Below are positions 23,467 through 32,516 of a DNA stretch of 33,075 nucleotides, one piece after another; position 1 is the first letter of the stretch; every line of letters begins with the position of its first letter. Source of the stretch: Verrucomicrobiia bacterium (GTDB taxonomy: Bacteria > Verrucomicrobiota > Verrucomicrobiia > Verrucomicrobiales > DEV007). The stretch lies in NCBI GenBank assembly GCA_020439925.1, contig JAGRPC010000291.1, positions 1,412-34,486 on the forward strand, written 5' to 3'. Position numbers and translations under genes: made by a program. The notes under the pieces were generated by a model. The model was not told the DNA's origin. It did no database searches and worked only from the letters and a program-made list of their open reading frames with translations.

Positions 23467-24813
23467 ATGCCGGACTTTTCCGACATTTTTGAGGTGCTGC
23501 TGCTGCAGAATTACAACACCCGCCTCGTCGTCCTCAGCACAACCCTTCTCGGGATCGCGGCAGGGCTGGTCGGATCCTTTCTCCTCCTGCGCAAGCGTTC
23601 CCTCATGGGCGACGCCCTTTCCCATGCCACCCTTCCCGGAATCGCCATCGCCTTCGCCGTGATGGTTTCCTTCGGGGGCGAAGGAAAATCCCTTCCCGCC
23701 CTTCTTCTCGGCGCCACCATCTCGGGGGTCGCCGGCATCGCCACGATGCTTCTCATCCGCAACACCACGAAGCTTCGCGACGATGTCGCCATGGGTTTCG
23801 TTCTCTCGGTCTTCTTTGGCGTGGGGGTCGCGAGCCTCCGCATGGTGCAGGATATTCCCGGAGCGAGCGCAGCAGGACTCGAGTCTTTCATTTACGGAAA
23901 GACCGCCGCGATGGTCGCGAGTGATTTCCTCCTCATCGCCCTCGTCGCCGGCGCCGCCTCGCTCCTGTCACTACTCTTCCTCAAGGAATTTCTCATCCTC
24001 TGCTTCGACGACGGTTATGCCGCCTCGCAGGGGTGGCCGACCCTTTTCCTCGACATCCTCCTCCTCGGCCTCGTCACGGCAGTGACCGTGATCGGGCTCC
24101 AGGCGGTCGGGCTGATTCTCGTCATCGCTTTCCTCATCACGCCGCCAACGGCGGCCCGATTCTGGACTCAGCGGCTCCTCCCGATGCTGCTGATCTCCGC
24201 GTTCATCGGTGGGGTAAGCGGATGGCTCGGTGCCTCTCTCAGCGCCCTCACCCCTCAACTCCCGGCGGGTGCAGTCATCGTTCTTGTCGCGGCGGTTCTC
24301 TTTCTGGTCAGCTTGTTCTTCGCACCCGAACGCGGGGTGCTCCCTCGTTTTCTCAATCAGGCCGCCTTGAGGCGAAAGGAGGACCGCCAGCACTTCCTGA
24401 GGGCCGCCTACGAAATCGTCGAAGAGCAGGCTTCGGGAGGCAGCGTCGCCAACCGATCCTTCCCCTTCGAGGCCCTCCTCGCGAAGCGGTCGTGGTCCCC
24501 CCACCAGCTCCGCCGGATTCTGCGTGTCGCCCGGCGCGAAGATCATCTCGAGCCGACACCGCCGGGACGTCTCCGTCTCTCCGAACCCGGCTTTGGTGAA
24601 GCCGCGCGCGTCACCCGCAATCATCGCCTCTGGGAGACTTACCTGATTCAATATGCCGACGTCGCCCCGAGCCACGTCGACCGCGACGCCGATATGGTCG
24701 AGCACATCCTCGGCGCGGAACTGGTCCGCGAACTCGAGGCGAAGCTCGTCGGAGCCCTTCCCGACCTGAGCGTGCCGCCCAGTCCCCACCCTTTTCCTTC
24801 GCCTTCCGCATGA
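23467..24813 (+). CDS. Metal ABC transporter permease fused to a C-terminal DtxR-like module
   Basis: A 448-residue protein. Residues 1-290 are a TroC/MntB/ZnuB-type permease of about eight membrane helices, with family motifs RKRSLMGDALSHATLPGIA and FLITPPTAARFW. Residues about 295-448 are hydrophilic and resemble a DtxR repressor. A winged-helix-like part (SWSPHQLRRILRVARRE and LRLSEPGFGEAARV) is followed by a metal-binding domain (RNHRLWETYL, then DMVEH, with His386, Asp409, Glu412 and His413). The latter aligns with His78, Glu101, Glu104 and His105 of the window's own repressor. It may sense cytoplasmic metal and gate the permease, but this is inference. Permease-DtxR fusions occur in other bacteria but are little studied. 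It starts 2 bases after troB and ends in an ATGA overlap with the next permease. Confidence 0.93.
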   Translation: MPDFSDIFEVLLLQNYNTRLVVLSTTLLGIAAGLVGSFLLLRKRSLMGDALSHATLPGIAIAFAVMVSFGGEGKSLPALLLGATISGVAGIATMLLIRNTTKLRDDVAMGFVLSVFFGVGVASLRMVQDIPGASAAGLESFIYGKTAAMVASDFLLIALVAGAASLLSLLFLKEFLILCFDDGYAASQGWPTLFLDILLLGLVTAVTVIGLQAVGLILVIAFLITPPTAARFWTQRLLPMLLISAFIGGVSGWLGASLSALTPQLPAGAVIVLVAAVLFLVSLFFAPERGVLPRFLNQAALRRKEDRQHFLRAAYEIVEEQASGGSVANRSFPFEALLAKRSWSPHQLRRILRVARREDHLEPTPPGRLRLSEPGFGEAARVTRNHRLWETYLIQYADVAPSHVDRDADMVEHILGAELVRELEAKLVGALPDLSVPPSPHPFPSPSA

Positions 24814-25745
24814 ACTGGACCTCCTTCGACACCTGGATCGTCGTGGTCGGAGCCCTCTGCGCCCTCGCCTGTGCGCTGCCCGGTTGTTTCCTCGTCCTGC
24901 GGAAGATGAGCATGATGGGGGACGCCATCAGCCATGCCGTGCTGCCGGGGCTCGCCATCGCCTTCCTTGTTACGGGAACTCGGGCGAGCGTTCCCATGTT
25001 CCTCGGTGCGGCCATCGCGGGACTGCTCACCGCGCTTTTCACCCAGTGGATCATGCGTTTCGGCAATGTCGACCGGGGCGCGGCAATGGGAATTGTCTTC
25101 ACTACCCTCTTCGCCGTGGGACTTCTCCTCATCCGACGGGCCGCCGACCACGTCGACCTCGACCCCGGCTGCGTCCTTTACGGAGCCATCGAATTGACCC
25201 CTTTGGACACGGTATCCGTCGGCGGACTCGATATCCCACGCGCCGCCCTCGTCAACGGCGGCGTTCTTCTTGCGAACTTGCTTGTCCTGACCCTGCTCTA
25301 CAAGGAACTCAAGCTCAGTTCTTTCGATCCCGATCTTGCCGACACCCTCGGCTATTCCTCACAGTTTCTTCACTACCTTCTCATGACCCTCGTGGCGGTG
25401 ACGACAGTGGCCGCCTTCGAGTCGGTCGGCAGCATCATCGTCATCGCCATGCTCATTGTCCCGCCGGCGACGGCGCTGCTTCTCACCCATCGCCTTCTCC
25501 CCATGTTGCTGCTGTCCGCCGCCGCCGCCGTCCTCGCCGCCGTCACCGGCCACCTCGGTGCCATCGTCGTGCCGCGATGGTTCGGGTTCGAAAGCACGAC
25601 CTCGTCGGGCATGATCGCCCTCGCCTCGGGCCTGATCTTTCTGCTCGCCTGGCTCTTCAGCCCCTCCCAGGGGATCGTCGCTCGGCGTTTCCGACGCGCC
25701 CTCGACCCACCTCCCCTTTCCAACACCGAAACCGAAACCACATGA
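24810..25745 (+). CDS. Metal ABC transporter permease (second, TroD/ZnuB-like)
   Basis: A 311-residue inner-membrane permease with about eight or nine hydrophobic helices. Family sequences are LRKMSMMGDAISHAVLPGLA and VGSIIVIAMLIVPPATALLL, parallel to those of the preceding permease. Two different permeases in one operon suggest a heterodimeric channel, as for TroC/TroD. Its C-terminal tail (RRFRRALDPPPLSN) has no DtxR-like module, in contrast to its partner. The ATG is inside the preceding stop (ATGA, 24810-24813), and its own stop overlaps the next ATG (25742-25745), so translation of three consecutive genes is probably coupled. Confidence 0.94.
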   Translation: MNWTSFDTWIVVVGALCALACALPGCFLVLRKMSMMGDAISHAVLPGLAIAFLVTGTRASVPMFLGAAIAGLLTALFTQWIMRFGNVDRGAAMGIVFTTLFAVGLLLIRRAADHVDLDPGCVLYGAIELTPLDTVSVGGLDIPRAALVNGGVLLANLLVLTLLYKELKLSSFDPDLADTLGYSSQFLHYLLMTLVAVTTVAAFESVGSIIVIAMLIVPPATALLLTHRLLPMLLLSAAAAVLAAVTGHLGAIVVPRWFGFESTTSSGMIALASGLIFLLAWLFSPSQGIVARRFRRALDPPPLSNTETETT

Positions 25746-26566
25746 AACACCTGCTGGCCTCTACCCCGTTTTTCTCCTCGCTCCTGTCAGCCGTCGCCAC
25801 GGCCGGCGATCCCCTTCCCATCGAATCCTCTCGGGAGAAATCAAACACCCTCTTCAATCCGACGCCGCGGGAGCAATGGCGGGACCTCGCTCCCGACCGT
25901 CCCGACACCACCGAGAGCGCCGTCACCGTCGACGCAGGAGCGTGGGTCGTAGAGGCCAGCTATTTCGACTGGCGACGGGACGGCGGCAACGACACCTACA
26001 CCGTGATGGCGACCAACCTGAAAGTCGGTCTCACCGACCGAATCGACCTCCAGACCGTCTTCGACGCCTACACCTGGGAGGATCCTGCAACCGGCGCCGG
26101 AGCCGAGGGCTTCAGCGACGTGACCCTGCGCCTGAAATACAATGTCTGGGGAAACGACGGCAGCACGTCCGCCCTCGCCCTTTTCCCCTTCGTCAAAATC
26201 CCGACCGACACGGCCATCAGCAACGGCGAGGTGGAGGGCGGCCTCATTCTCCCCTTCTCCACGGACCTCGCCGAGGGGGTCGGACTGGGGCTCATGGCCG
26301 AGTTCGACGCCGTCCACGACGGGATCGACGGCTACGACCTTGAATTCGTCCATTCCGCCGTGCTCGGCTTCGATGTCACCGACCGCCTCGGGGTCTTCAC
26401 GGAATATGTCGGTGTCGCCGGCCCAGCGCCCTATCAAACCTACCTAGCCGGAGGAGCGACCCTTACCGTGAACGAAGACCTCGTCTTCGATGCGGGCGTG
26501 CAGGTGGGCCTCAACGGAGCGGCCGAAGACATTGGTCTCTTCGGAGGCTTCACCCGGCGATTCTGA
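25742..26566 (+). CDS. Outer-membrane beta-barrel transporter (phenol_MetA_deg-like), last gene of the metal operon
   Basis: A 274-residue protein. The signal peptide is [22 protein letters not shown]. Alternating beta-strand pattern follows throughout ([44 protein letters not shown]), and the C-terminal residue is Phe (GGFTRRF), the classical outer-membrane barrel ending. The sequence resembles the broad phenol_MetA_deg/transporter family ([20 protein letters not shown]). The ATG at 25742 overlaps the permease stop. The frame is open much further upstream, but that is only a shadow of the permease gene. Being translated with a metal importer suggests a role in passing metal through the outer membrane; this is inference. 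The 3' end overlaps the convergent kbl gene by 17 bases. Confidence 0.88.
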   Translation: MKHLLASTPFFSSLLSAVATAGDPLPIESSREKSNTLFNPTPREQWRDLAPDRPDTTESAVTVDAGAWVVEASYFDWRRDGGNDTYTVMATNLKVGLTDRIDLQTVFDAYTWEDPATGAGAEGFSDVTLRLKYNVWGNDGSTSALALFPFVKIPTDTAISNGEVEGGLILPFSTDLAEGVGLGLMAEFDAVHDGIDGYDLEFVHSAVLGFDVTDRLGVFTEYVGVAGPAPYQTYLAGGATLTVNEDLVFDAGVQVGLNGAAEDIGLFGGFTRRF

Positions 26567-27752
26567 CGGATTCCCGGAGATTACCCCAGACTTCGCCAAA
26601 AGCTGCCGCGGCGGCGGCGAGATCATCCTCGCTGTGGGCCGCAGAAACCTGCGTGCGAATACGGGCCTTGCCCTCGGGAACAACAGGGAAGAAGAAGCCG
26701 ATCACGTAAACGCCCTTCTCGAGGAGACGGGAAGCCATCTCCGCCGCCAGCGTCGCCTCACCCAACATCACGGGCACGATGGGATGCTCTCCCGGCAGGA
26801 GCGTCAATCCCGTCTTCGCCATCTCCGCCCGGAAAAAGGCGGTGTTGGACCTTAGACGGTCGAGTCGCTCACTGGACAGGGTCAGGAGATCCAGCGCCTT
26901 CAGCGAACCCGCAACGATGGCAGGGGCTACGGTATTGGAAAAAAGATAGGGTCGCGAACGCTGTCGAAGGAGGTCGATGATCTCTTTCCGGCCGCTCGTG
27001 TAACCCCCGCTCGCGCCTCCGAGGGCCTTGCCCAGCGTGCCGGTAAAGACGTCCACCCTCCCCATCACCTCGCGATATTCGTGCGTCCCCCGTCCCGTCG
27101 CGCCGATCACGCCGACCGCGTGCGAATCGTCGACCATGACCGAGGCGCCATACCGGTCGGCGAGGTCGCAGATGGCCTTGAGGTCGGCGATCGACCCATC
27201 CATGGAAAAGACCCCGTCCGTGGCGATGAGCCGGAAGCGCTGGGACTGGGCCTCCTTCAAGCAGGATTCCAGTTCGCCGAGGTTGCCGTTCGCGTAACGG
27301 TAGCGCTTCGCCTTGCAGAGACGGATCCCGTCGATGATGGAAGCATGGTTGAGGGCATCGGAGATGACCGCGTCGTCCTCGCCAAGGATGGTCTCGAAAA
27401 GTCCTCCATTCGCGTCGAAGCACGAGGAATAGAGGATCGTGTCCTCGGTGCCGAGGAATTCACTGAGGCGCTCCTCCAGCTCCTTGTGGATCGTCTGCGT
27501 GCCGCAGATGAAGCGCACGGAAGACAGCCCGTAACCCCAGCGCTCGAGAGCCTCGTGCGCCGCCGCGACGACATCGGGATGATCGGCGAGACCGAGGTAG
27601 TTGTTTGCGCAGAGGTTGATGACTTCCTTTCCCGAGTTGGTGGCGACATGAGCGGATTGCGGGGTTGTCAGGATGCGCTCGGTTTTGTAAACGCCGGCGG
27701 AGCGTATCGCCTCGAGTTGCGCGGCGAGATGGGTCTGGTATGGCTCGTGCAT
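26550..27752 (-). CDS. kbl: Glycine C-acetyltransferase (2-amino-3-ketobutyrate CoA ligase)
   Basis: A 400-residue PLP enzyme of the alpha-oxoamine synthase family. It cleaves 2-amino-3-oxobutyrate with CoA to glycine and acetyl-CoA, the second step of threonine breakdown. Visible hallmarks are [46 protein letters not shown] and the PLP-binding Lys242 in GTLGKALGG. Length matches the family. It lies 12 bases after tdh, whose product is its substrate, so the two surely form an operon. The ATG at 27752 is preceded by CGGGAAC, a weak ribosome site. Its 3' end overlaps the outer-membrane gene on the other strand by 17 bases. Confidence 0.97.
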   Translation of the reverse strand: MHEPYQTHLAAQLEAIRSAGVYKTERILTTPQSAHVATNSGKEVINLCANNYLGLADHPDVVAAAHEALERWGYGLSSVRFICGTQTIHKELEERLSEFLGTEDTILYSSCFDANGGLFETILGEDDAVISDALNHASIIDGIRLCKAKRYRYANGNLGELESCLKEAQSQRFRLIATDGVFSMDGSIADLKAICDLADRYGASVMVDDSHAVGVIGATGRGTHEYREVMGRVDVFTGTLGKALGGASGGYTSGRKEIIDLLRQRSRPYLFSNTVAPAIVAGSLKALDLLTLSSERLDRLRSNTAFFRAEMAKTGLTLLPGEHPIVPVMLGEATLAAEMASRLLEKGVYVIGFFFPVVPEGKARIRTQVSAAHSEDDLAAAAAAFGEVWGNLRESVRIAG

Positions 27753-27764
27753 GTTCCCGTCAGG

Positions 27765-28787
27765 TTACCATTTCAGAATCACCTTGCCCGACTGGCCGCT
27801 CTTCATGACCTCGAAACCCTTCTCGAACTCGGTGTAGTCAAAGTGATGGGTGATCACCGCACTGATGTCGAGCCCTCCCTGGAGCATGACGGTCATCTTG
27901 TACCAGGTCTCATACATGCGTCGCCCGTAGATCCCCGAGATGGTGAGCATGTTAAAAACGACGGTGTTCCAGTCGATCGTAATCTCCTCGGAAGGAATCC
28001 CAAGCATCGCGATCTTGCCTCCGTGGCAGAGGTTGGCGATCATCTCGCGGAAGGCCGAGGCATTGCCCGACATCTCGAGCCCCACGTCAAACCCCTCGGC
28101 CATGCCCAGTTCCTTCTGGACGTCGGCGATGCGCTCGTGGCGAACGTCGATTGTGCGGGTCGCGCCGAGTTTCTTCGCCAGGTCAAGACGCCAGGGATTC
28201 ACGTCGGTGACAACGACATGGCGCGCCCCTGCGTAGCGGCAGATCGCCGCGGCCATGCATCCGATCGGACCCGCGCCCGTGATGAGCACATCCTCTCCGA
28301 GAATCTCGAAGGTGAGGGCGGTATGGACCGCGTTGCCGAAGGGATCGAAAATGGCGGCGAGGTCCCGGTCGATGTCATCGGCGTGATGCCAGACATTCGC
28401 CATCGGCAGCGCGATATATTCGGCAAAGGCACCGGGACGGTTCACCCCGATTCCCTTGGTGTCCTTGCAGAGATGCCGCCGTCCGGCCATGCAGTTGCGG
28501 CATCGCCCACAGACGACGTGCCCCTCCCCGCTGACGATCTCGCCGGGATGAAAGTCGGACACGTTCGAACCCACCTCGACGATCTCGCCGACAAACTCGT
28601 GCCCCACGACCAGCCCCACCGGAACCGTCTTGCGCGCCCAGGCGTCCCAGTTGTGGATGTGCACGTCGGTGCCGCAGATCCCGGTGCGGTCGACCCTGAT
28701 GAGAACGTCGTTGATGCCGATGGTGGGTTCCGGCACCTCCTCGAGCCAGAGTCCGGGTGCGTCTTCCTTTTTGACGAGGGCTTTCAT
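27765..28787 (-). CDS. tdh: L-threonine 3-dehydrogenase
   Basis: A 340-residue zinc-dependent medium-chain dehydrogenase oxidising L-threonine to 2-amino-3-oxobutyrate with NAD. Catalytic zinc ligands Cys38 (GICGTD) and His63/Glu64 (GHEFVG); structural zinc cysteines 93, 96, 99 and 107. The Rossmann motif GAGPIG is followed by DVNPWRL. The family-typical [12 protein letters not shown] and [16 protein letters not shown] are present. It is first in the operon with kbl and divergent from the esterase-like gene across 157 bases. A CATAAT hexamer in that gap lies on the plus strand and has no good -35. Confidence 0.97.
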   Translation of the reverse strand: MKALVKKEDAPGLWLEEVPEPTIGINDVLIRVDRTGICGTDVHIHNWDAWARKTVPVGLVVGHEFVGEIVEVGSNVSDFHPGEIVSGEGHVVCGRCRNCMAGRRHLCKDTKGIGVNRPGAFAEYIALPMANVWHHADDIDRDLAAIFDPFGNAVHTALTFEILGEDVLITGAGPIGCMAAAICRYAGARHVVVTDVNPWRLDLAKKLGATRTIDVRHERIADVQKELGMAEGFDVGLEMSGNASAFREMIANLCHGGKIAMLGIPSEEITIDWNTVVFNMLTISGIYGRRMYETWYKMTVMLQGGLDISAVITHHFDYTEFEKGFEVMKSGQSGKVILKW

Positions 28788-28908
28788 GCAGGATGCGTGG
28801 CCCGCAGGCCGCCATCAATCTGCCATGGGAAGGGCGACGAGGTCGAGCCGGCTTTTTGTCATAATGCGAGACCTTCCGGGCGACTCCGTCTTCGCGCCGC
28901 CTTTTCAC

Positions 28909-28938
28909 TTGAGAGCAATTCCCGGGCTTCGTTATCAT
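28909..28938 (+). promoter_or_regulatory. Candidate sigma70-like promoter for the esterase-like gene
   Basis: TTGAGA (28909-28914) and TATCAT (28933-28938), each 5 of 6 to consensus, separated by 18 bases. The predicted transcription start falls at or very near the ATG (28945), so the mRNA could be leaderless; no Shine-Dalgarno sequence is present. Low certainty, from sequence match only. Confidence 0.35.
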
Positions 28939-28944
28939 CCAGCC

Positions 28945-31065
28945 ATGACCCACCGTCACGCGCTTCTGGCATTCCTTCTGACCATCGCTTCCCCCGGGAT
29001 GGCAGCCGACTACCGCTCCATCCCTACCGAACCCACCGAAGGCGACCGTATCCTCGCCAACTACTTCGACCGGGAAACCCGCCGTCTCACCACGCGGAAC
29101 GCCGCCTTTCTCGAGAACGTCGCCGACTGGGCGGCAACCCAGGCCGAAATGAGACGGCAACTCTTTGAAATGCTCGGCCTGCAACCGCTTCCGGCCCGAT
29201 CGGATCTCAAGGCCGAGGTCACCGGATCGATCGAGCGGGATGGGGTCATCGTCGAAAAGATTGTCTTCCAATCCAGGCCCGGACTCTACGTGACAGCCGA
29301 TTATTATCGACCCGCCAAACAGGAAGGGCCGCTTCCGACGATTCTCTATGTCTGCGGTCACGGTGGAGTGAAGATCGACGGCGTCAGCTACGGCAACAAG
29401 GTCACCTACCAGCATCACGGCAACTGGTTCGCGAAGAACGGCTACACCTGTCTCACAATCGACACGCTGCAACTTGGCGAGATCGAGGGCAAACACCATG
29501 GCACCCACAATCTGGGCCGCTGGTGGTGGAACTCGCGAGGCTACACTCCGGCTGGCGTCGAGGCATGGAACTGCATCCGCGCCCTCGATTATCTCGAGAC
29601 TCGTCCGGAGGCCGACTCGGAGAAGTTCGGAGTCACCGGCCGTTCCGGAGGCGGCGCCTACACCCTCTGGATCGCCGCCCTAGACGAGCGAATCAAGGTC
29701 GCGGCCCCCGTCGCCGGCATCACCTCGATGAAGAACCACGTGTCCGACGGATGCATCGAGGGACACTGCGATTGCATGTTCATGGTCAATACCTACCGAT
29801 GGGATTTTCCTCTGATTACCGCACTAATCGCGCCTCGTCCCCTGATGATTCTCAATACCGACAAGGACAACATTTTCCCCCTCGACGGAGTCGTCGACGT
29901 CTACCAGAAGACCCGAAAGGTCTATGAGGCGATGGGCGCGGGAGACAAGATCGGTTTCGCGATCTACGAAGGGCCCCACAAGGATACCCAGCCCTTGAGG
30001 GTGCCCGCCTTCCACTGGTTCGAGCGGCAGTTCAAGGGCATCGAACTAGGCGACGAGATCGCCGATACCCGCGCGCCAAAACCGTTCGAGCCAGCCGAAC
30101 TGAAGGTGCTGCCGGAAATCCCCGGGAATGAACGAAACACGTTCATTGACGAATACTTCACCAAGAGAGTTCCGACCAGGCTGCCGCTGCCGGAATCCAA
30201 GTCCGACTGGGAGGCATCGAAGGCCCTGCTCTTCAACCGCCTCCAGACACGCAGCTTCCGGGGTTGGCCCTCCGCAGGCGAGGACCTTCACCTCACCGAG
30301 GACTTCCGTGAAGAAAAGGACGGCATCGCTTTTTCGAAATGGTCGTTCGACAGCCAGACCGGCGTGCGACTGCCGCTCTACTTTGCCCATGCTGCCGGCG
30401 CTCCCGTAGGCGATCTGGAACTGATTGTCCTCAACGCGCTTGAGGAGGACGACTGGCAGTCGTTCCTCGCGACCTATGGCCGGGTTTTCTCGGGTGCCTT
30501 CCCGGGGGCGACCCTGCCTGAAACCGACGAGGAGGCTTACTCGTCCGAAAAGGGTCTTCACGCCAGTCAGAAGTGGGGCATGCTTTACCTACCGGTGAGG
30601 GGTGTCGGACCGACCGCCTGGACCACCGACGAAAAGGAGCGCACCCACATCCGCCGCCGCTTCGCCCTGCTCGGACAGACACTCGACGGCATGCGTATCT
30701 GGGACATCCGCCGAGGCATCCAGGCCGTCCGTGAGTTCGACGGTGGCTCAGAGCCAAAGCTGTGGCTCCAAGCTTCGGGAGTCATGGCTGGAAATGCCCT
30801 CTATGCATCGATCTTCGAAAAGGACATCCACCGGATCGACCTCCACCGCCTACCCCTGAGCCATCAGGACGGTCCAGAACTCCTCAATGTCCTTCGCTTC
30901 ACCGACATTCCGCAGATAGCCGGCATCGCCGGAGAACGAAGCCAGCTGCGGATCTATGGAAACCCGGAGGACTGGAGTTATTTGACGGAACTCGCCGGGA
31001 AACTGGAATGGCCTGATAAGCAGTTGCAGATCAGAAAACCCGTTGGCGAAGTTCAAGGGGAGTGA
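28945..31065 (+). CDS. Exported acetylxylan-esterase-like protein with two alpha/beta-hydrolase-like halves
   Basis: A 706-residue secreted protein. Signal peptide MTHRHALLAFLLTIASPGMA at 1-20. The first hydrolase domain (about 30-380) has the nucleophile elbow GRSGG with Ser234, acid candidates Asp306/Asp308 (NTDKDN) and His345 (GPHKDTQP), a complete catalytic set. It resembles acetylxylan esterase/CE7- or CE15-like hydrolases (TILYVCGHGG, AWNCIRALDYLETRPE). Residues about 450-700 look like a second hydrolase-type domain (LLGQTLDGMRIWDIRRGIQAV is the helix usually before the elbow), but the elbow position reads LQASGVMAGN, without GxSxG. It would act on acetylated plant polysaccharide, as often in Verrucomicrobiota; the substrate is inferred. 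The frame is open upstream over tdh, but the signal peptide fixes the ATG at 28945. Confidence 0.9.
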   Translation: MTHRHALLAFLLTIASPGMAADYRSIPTEPTEGDRILANYFDRETRRLTTRNAAFLENVADWAATQAEMRRQLFEMLGLQPLPARSDLKAEVTGSIERDGVIVEKIVFQSRPGLYVTADYYRPAKQEGPLPTILYVCGHGGVKIDGVSYGNKVTYQHHGNWFAKNGYTCLTIDTLQLGEIEGKHHGTHNLGRWWWNSRGYTPAGVEAWNCIRALDYLETRPEADSEKFGVTGRSGGGAYTLWIAALDERIKVAAPVAGITSMKNHVSDGCIEGHCDCMFMVNTYRWDFPLITALIAPRPLMILNTDKDNIFPLDGVVDVYQKTRKVYEAMGAGDKIGFAIYEGPHKDTQPLRVPAFHWFERQFKGIELGDEIADTRAPKPFEPAELKVLPEIPGNERNTFIDEYFTKRVPTRLPLPESKSDWEASKALLFNRLQTRSFRGWPSAGEDLHLTEDFREEKDGIAFSKWSFDSQTGVRLPLYFAHAAGAPVGDLELIVLNALEEDDWQSFLATYGRVFSGAFPGATLPETDEEAYSSEKGLHASQKWGMLYLPVRGVGPTAWTTDEKERTHIRRRFALLGQTLDGMRIWDIRRGIQAVREFDGGSEPKLWLQASGVMAGNALYASIFEKDIHRIDLHRLPLSHQDGPELLNVLRFTDIPQIAGIAGERSQLRIYGNPEDWSYLTELAGKLEWPDKQLQIRKPVGEVQGE

Positions 31066-31148
31066 GTTCGACCTCTCCGGAGGAATTGCCTCACTTCTTT
31101 CGACGGGCGGTCCTTGACCATTCTCCGCGATGCGGCAACTTCCCCGCG

Positions 31149-32507
31149 ATGACAGTCCGCACTCGTTTTGCCCCCTCTCCAACGGGCTTCCTCCATATCG
31201 GAGGGGCTCGGACCGCGCTCTACAACTGGCTCTACGCAAAGCGGCATGGAGGCACCTTTCTTCTGCGAGTCGAGGACACCGATGCCGACCGAAGCACGGC
31301 CGAGTCGATGGAGATCATCCTCGACGGGCTCCGCTGGCTGGGACTTGACTGGGACGAAGGTCCCGGAGTCGGCGGTCCCTTCGGACCCTATTTCCAGAGT
31401 GAACGAATCGAAATCTACGATCGTTACCTCGCCCGTCTCGAGTCCGCCGGACTGGTCTACGAGGACGAAGGCGCGATCCGGTTTCGTGTTCCCGACAAGG
31501 TCATCACGGTCTCCGACTCCGTCTGCGGCGACGTCTCGATCAATCTCAAGGAAGCGGGTTCGCGTCGTTACGACGCCGATCTGAAACGCGAGGTCGAGGC
31601 CAATCCCGATATCGTCATCAAGCGACCCAACGGAGGTTACATCTTCCATTTCGTCAATGTCGTCGACGACATTGAGATGCAGATCACGCATGTCATCCGG
31701 GGAGAGGATCACCTCTCCAACACCCCCAAGCATCTCGCGCTCTTCGAGGCCTTCGGAGCCACTCCTCCCCAATTCGCCCATATCCCGCTGAACCTCAATC
31801 CCAGCGGCACGAAGATGAGCAAGCGCGACCAGGGAGCGCTCATCCATGAGTATCAGGAAGCCGGTTTTCTCCCTTCCGGTGTGAACAACTACATGGCGCT
31901 TCTGGGCTGGTCGGCCAAGGACGACCAGGAAATCTTCACGATGGAGGAACTGAAGGCGAAATTTGACCTCTCCGGTGTGAACAGCTCCAATTCCAAGTTC
32001 GACTTTGACAAGTGCCGCTGGGTCAACGGCGAGCATCTCAAGCGCCTTTCCACCGAGGATTTCGTCGCTCTCGCCGTTCCCTTCCTTTCCAAAGCCGGCA
32101 TCGATCCCGCGGACCCGCGTGTTCCGGAGGCCCTGGGACTTGCCCGCGACCGCGTGCAGACGCTCGGGGAAATCCCCGGCATCATCGGGACGGTCTTTTC
32201 GAGTTCAGTCTCCTACGACGAGACTTCGGTGGCGAAGGTGAAAGAGAAGGGCGACCTCGTGAACGTGATTGCCGCGCTCGTCGACGTTCTTTCCGTCGCG
32301 TCCGATTGGACCGTAGACGGTATCAAGGCTGCCGTATCGGAAGGAGCGGCCACCATTGGCGTCAAGATGGGAGCGATGATGCTCCCCTGCCGTGTTGCGA
32401 CCATGGGCTCAACGGCAGGCGCCGACCTCGTGCCTGTCCTCGTGCTCCTCGGAAAGGAAACCACCCTCAGTCGCCTGCGGGGATTCCAGGAACTTCTTTC
32501 CGCCTGA
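31149..32507 (+). CDS. gltX: Glutamyl-tRNA synthetase
   Basis: A 452-residue class I aminoacyl-tRNA synthetase that charges tRNA(Glu), or tRNA(Gln) in organisms using the amidotransferase pathway. The HIGH-type motif is PSPTGFLHIGGARTA (His16), LLRVEDTD follows, and KMSKR lies at 222-226 in SGTKMSKRDQG. The remaining sequence is the anticodon-binding part (about 320-452). The length is slightly short of the usual 470-490. The ATG at 31149 begins MTVRTRFAPSPTG; an earlier in-frame GTG at 31062 overlaps the esterase stop region and adds unrelated residues. It follows the esterase gene by 83 bases and ends 9 bases from the convergent phospholipase D gene. Confidence 0.97.
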   Translation: MTVRTRFAPSPTGFLHIGGARTALYNWLYAKRHGGTFLLRVEDTDADRSTAESMEIILDGLRWLGLDWDEGPGVGGPFGPYFQSERIEIYDRYLARLESAGLVYEDEGAIRFRVPDKVITVSDSVCGDVSINLKEAGSRRYDADLKREVEANPDIVIKRPNGGYIFHFVNVVDDIEMQITHVIRGEDHLSNTPKHLALFEAFGATPPQFAHIPLNLNPSGTKMSKRDQGALIHEYQEAGFLPSGVNNYMALLGWSAKDDQEIFTMEELKAKFDLSGVNSSNSKFDFDKCRWVNGEHLKRLSTEDFVALAVPFLSKAGIDPADPRVPEALGLARDRVQTLGEIPGIIGTVFSSSVSYDETSVAKVKEKGDLVNVIAALVDVLSVASDWTVDGIKAAVSEGAATIGVKMGAMMLPCRVATMGSTAGADLVPVLVLLGKETTLSRLRGFQELLSA

Positions 32508-32516
32508 TTCGAAAAG

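Noticed and set aside
24884-25741. Upstream extension of the beta-barrel frame
   Set aside because: Arg/Pro-rich out-of-frame reading of the permease gene; the signal peptide fixes the start at 25742.
27081-29168. A 695-codon open frame on the plus strand
   Set aside because: Shadow of kbl and tdh, which have full catalytic motifs on the minus strand.
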